A DNA stretch of 64,000 bases from JAWVFM01 sp963823245 (GTDB lineage: Bacteria > Actinomycetota > Thermoleophilia > Solirubrobacterales > 70-9), in contig CAWGKQ010000004.1 in assembly GCA_963823245.1 (NCBI GenBank), positions 1 through 64,000 of the forward strand, read 5' to 3'. Under the pieces are notes generated by a model. It was not told the DNA's origin, ran no database searches, and worked only from the letters and a program-made list of their open reading frames with translations. Positions 62,041 through 64,000 of the stretch are shown in pieces. A program made the position numbers and the translations under genes. Within the stretch, counting starts at the first letter, position 1. The number at the start of each line of letters is the position of its first letter.

Positions 62041-62050
62041 TGCGCTGCTC

Positions 62051-62056
62051 ACGATA
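62051..62056 (-). promoter_or_regulatory. Candidate -10 element (TATCGT) for the DECR-like SDR
   Basis: On the minus strand TATCGT ends 10 nt before the ATG at 62040, facing away from the promoter of the divergent metallo-hydrolase. Confidence 0.35.
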
Positions 62057-62083
62057 TCCGCGGCCCGGCCGCCCCGGCTGCTC

Positions 62084-62089
62084 TACGCT
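62084..62089 (+). promoter_or_regulatory. Candidate -10 element (TACGCT) for the metallo-hydrolase
   Basis: TACGCT ends 9 nt before the GTG at 62099, again with no ribosome binding site. Confidence 0.4.
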
Positions 62090-62098
62090 GACTCGCCG

Positions 62099-63007
62099 GT
62101 GAAGGTCCACGCGGAGCCAAAGCCACTCGAAGAGCCCCTCGAGGGCGGTCGCGAGAACGCGACCGTCGTCGTCGAGCCGCTGAAGGCCGGGGAGGTGCAG
62201 GGCCCGCGTGCGTTCTTCGAGCGAGCCGGTGGCCGCTTCGAGACGCTCAAGACGATGGGCGTCGGGACCCCGCGCTCGCAGTACTGGTGGGTGCCCTGCC
62301 CCGCGTTCCTGATCCACCACCCGGGCGTCGGAGCGATCCTCGTCGACACCGGCCTTCACCCCTCGGTGTCGTCGGACCCGGCCGAGAACCTCGGACGCCT
62401 GGTTGCCGGCTTCGGTCACCCTCGCCTCGGGCCGGGCGAGGACGTGCCCGCGCAGCTTCGCGCTCGCGGCCTCGAGCCCGGGGACGTCAAGGTCGTGGTG
62501 ATGACCCACCTGCATTTCGACCACGCATCGGGAATGTCCGAGTTCCCGGGCTCCACCTTCGTCGTCACCGCGGCGGAGTGGGAGGCGGCGACCACGGATG
62601 CCCGCCCGATCCTCCGCGGCTACAGGCCCGTGCACTACGACTACGTCTTCGACTACCGGACCGTGGCCTTCGAGGGCGATGCCGTCACCTCGTACGCGAG
62701 CTTCGGGGTCACCGTCGACCTCTTCGGCGACGGCAGCGTCCGCCTCGCGTCGACGCCGGGCCACTCGGCCGGCCACCAGAGCGTCATCTGCAAGCTTCGC
62801 GACCGCGACCTCGTGATCGCGGGTGATGCCATCTACACCTACGCGCAGCTCGAGGGCGCACCGGAGCCACCGCGGCCCCTCGACCGGCGTCTCTGGCGCC
62901 GCTCCCTACAGGAGCTCAAGCTCTTCCACTCCCAATACCCGCAGGCCGTGATCGTCCCCGGGCACGACCCCGAGCACTGGCCGACGCTCTCGAAGCGCTA
63001 CGAGTGA
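62099..63007 (+). CDS. Metallo-beta-lactamase-fold hydrolase (lactonase-like)
   Basis: 302 residues. THLHFDHASGMSEF is the zinc-binding HxHxDH motif (about residues 140-145); TPGHSAGHQSV and the final VPGHDPEHW supply further His ligands, with GDAIY giving the bridging Asp. The arrangement is like AHL-lactonases of the AttM/AiiA group, but the substrate is not certain. The GTG at 62099 was chosen because the longer frame overlaps the divergent SDR promoter. Confidence 0.85.
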   Translation: MKVHAEPKPLEEPLEGGRENATVVVEPLKAGEVQGPRAFFERAGGRFETLKTMGVGTPRSQYWWVPCPAFLIHHPGVGAILVDTGLHPSVSSDPAENLGRLVAGFGHPRLGPGEDVPAQLRARGLEPGDVKVVVMTHLHFDHASGMSEFPGSTFVVTAAEWEAATTDARPILRGYRPVHYDYVFDYRTVAFEGDAVTSYASFGVTVDLFGDGSVRLASTPGHSAGHQSVICKLRDRDLVIAGDAIYTYAQLEGAPEPPRPLDRRLWRRSLQELKLFHSQYPQAVIVPGHDPEHWPTLSKRYE

Positions 63008-63786
63008 GCCTCGCCGGCGGGGACGTTCGTCTCCGTCCGGGCAGCGACGCCCTCGCGAACCGCCTTCGAAACTCCACGCCGCCCCTTCTCGTCGAGCGCG
63101 ACGTACATCTCGCGGACGCGGTCGAAGATCTGGTTCGCGGCCTCGAGCTGCTGCTCGCGGCTGGGATTGGCAACGACGTCGAAGGTGATCGGCTCGGCGT
63201 ACTGCACAGTCACCTTCGGGAAGCGGAGCTTCCGCCACTTGCGGATGCCGAGCGAGCCATGGATCGCGACCGGCACCACCGGCACCCCCGACTCCAGCGC
63301 CATTCTCCCGACGCCGGGCTTGGCGTCTCCGAGCCGCCCGGTCCGCGACCGGCCGCCCTCAGCGTAGATGAGCACGCAGCCGCCGCGCTCCAGGATCGAG
63401 TAGGTCGTCTTGAATCCCTCCTCGTCGTGGTGGCCGCGGCGGACCGGGAAGACCCCGCCAACCCGATAGATGTAGGTGAGGATCGCGTTCTTGCCGAAGA
63501 GCTGCGACTTCGCCATGAAGCGGATCCGCCGGCGGAGGTAGACGCCGGCGATGAAGTGGTCGAAGTTCGAGAAGTGGTTCGGCGCCAGGATGACCGGGCC
63601 CGTCTCGGGAACGTTGGTCGGCGCGATCGGCCAGGTGCGGTAGAAGAAGAGCGCGATCGGCGTGACGATGACCCGGACGAGGTCGTAGACCCAGCCGGCA
63701 CCATGGGTTCGCGCCCAGGCATGGAAGCGGTCGAAGTACTCCGCCGGTCGCGGATCCTTGTAGACCTGTGGCTTGATGTCGGCCAT
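62998..63786 (-). CDS. 1-acylglycerol-3-phosphate acyltransferase (PlsC-like)
   Basis: 262 residues. NHFSNFDHF is the catalytic HxxxxD motif (about residues 72-80), and YAEGGRSRTG is the glycerol-phosphate-binding motif III. One hydrophobic helix near VRVIVTPIALFFYRTW anchors it to the inner face of the membrane. It adds acyl chains in phospholipid synthesis. Its 3' end overlaps the convergent metallo-hydrolase by 10 bp. Confidence 0.9.
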   Translation of the reverse strand: MADIKPQVYKDPRPAEYFDRFHAWARTHGAGWVYDLVRVIVTPIALFFYRTWPIAPTNVPETGPVILAPNHFSNFDHFIAGVYLRRRIRFMAKSQLFGKNAILTYIYRVGGVFPVRRGHHDEEGFKTTYSILERGGCVLIYAEGGRSRTGRLGDAKPGVGRMALESGVPVVPVAIHGSLGIRKWRKLRFPKVTVQYAEPITFDVVANPSREQQLEAANQIFDRVREMYVALDEKGRRGVSKAVREGVAARTETNVPAGEAHS

Positions 63787-63794
63787 GGCAAGCG

Positions 63795-63813
63795 AGAGCC
63801 GTGGTTCGGCTCT
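63795..63813 (-). repeat. Hairpin just upstream of the PlsC-like start
   Basis: AGAGCCG (63795-63801) and CGGCTCT (63807-63813) are a perfect 7-bp inverted repeat with a 5-nt loop, 8 nt before the ATG. It could affect translation of the acyltransferase. TAGAAA further upstream (near 63820) may be its promoter. Confidence 0.4.
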
Positions 63814-63842
63814 GAGATTTCTAACCCCCCGGCGCCGAGGGG

Positions 63843-64000
63843 TTACTCGGCCACGTCGGCGGTCGCCCAGCCGCGTGAACGCTCGAGAGCCCGCTGCCAT
63901 CCGGCCAGCAGCGTCTCGGCCTCGTCGCGGCTCATCCGCGGCTCGTAGCGAGCCGACTCGCGCCAGCGCGATGCGACCTCCTCGAGCGTCCAGGTCCCGG
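63843..64000 (-). CDS. glpK: Glycerol kinase, C-terminal end (partial)
   Basis: The window ends inside this gene. The last 51 residues read GTWTLEEVASRWRESARYEP and later LLAGWQRALERSRGW, the conserved C-terminal helix of glycerol kinase, ending at a TAA at 63843-63845. Glycerol kinase makes sn-glycerol-3-phosphate, the substrate family for the adjacent acyltransferase. The 5' part lies outside. Confidence 0.7.
   Translation of the reverse strand, partial: GTWTLEEVASRWRESARYEPRMSRDEAETLLAGWQRALERSRGWATADVAE

Overview
The window is a GC-rich bacterial chromosome segment. It carries the whole translation/transcription supercluster in one run: rpmG-secE-nusG-rplKA-rplJL-rpoBC, then rpsL-rpsG-fusA-tuf, the S10/spc operon from rpsJ to secY, adk-map, and rpmJ-rpsM-rpsK-rpsD-rpoA-rplQ-truA. 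The gene order, many GTG/TTG starts, zinc-type S14/L33/L36, weak -35 boxes with TAnnnT -10 elements, and high-GC codon use point to Actinobacteriota. The accessory genes (VIT protein, small membrane pairs, Mce remnant, IF2N-like small protein) are most like class Thermoleophilia (Solirubrobacterales/Gaiellales). That class assignment is inference from remembered families, not a search.

Layout. 0-12 kb: L33, SecE, NusG, L11/L1, an L10-leader-controlled L10/L12 unit, RpoB, RpoC. 11.6-15.7 kb: accessory genes (DCC-family protein, small membrane protein, HAD hydrolase, a multi-TM membrane locus) interrupt the classical rpoC-rpsL and rpsG-fusA junctions. 15.7-30.4 kb: EF-G, EF-Tu and the long S10-spc operon to SecY. 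30.6-37.2 kb: adk, map, a divergent Fur-family regulator and MbfA-type VIT iron exporter, then the alpha operon and truA. 37.2-42.3 kb: a cupin/ZIP-transporter operon with a DtxR/IdeR-type operator, two small membrane proteins, surE and ligA. 42.5-50.7 kb: a PBP4-type carboxypeptidase, patatin, crotonase, acyl-CoA synthetase, IF2N-like small protein, Nif3, DsbA-like and PaiB-like proteins and tRNA-Pro(CGG). 50.7-57.2 kb: GT39-like membrane protein, VOC protein, channel-like protein, epimerase, superoxide dismutase, cupredoxin and an Mce fragment. 57.2-64 kb: a lipid-flavoured cluster (SCP2, Fe-ADH, unknown coupled protein, two SDRs, SGNH lipoprotein, metallo-beta-lactamase fold, PlsC-like acyltransferase) and the 3' end of glpK.

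Two window-wide patterns matter. First, many indispensable genes (secE, rplJ, rpoC, rpsG, fusA, rpsC) carry single-base indels, mostly insertions. These lie only in about 0-23.4 kb and 42.8-56.5 kb and are best read as uncorrected long-read errors; I annotate the intended gene across them. Second, at least a dozen transcription units have a TAnnnT hexamer 6-10 nt before the start codon, the arrangement expected of leaderless mRNAs. It helps choose starts for surE, dacB, the 87-aa protein at 49058, and others. By contrast, the rplJ, fusA and rpmJ units have long leaders holding terminator-like hairpins.

No phage, insertion sequence, CRISPR array or defence island was seen. The most interesting candidates for follow-up are the Fur/VIT iron cassette sitting where infA is usually found, the operator overlapping the ZIP promoter, the set of ribosomal proteins with long acidic or Ala/Pro-rich tails, and the translationally coupled SCP2-ADH-unknown module.
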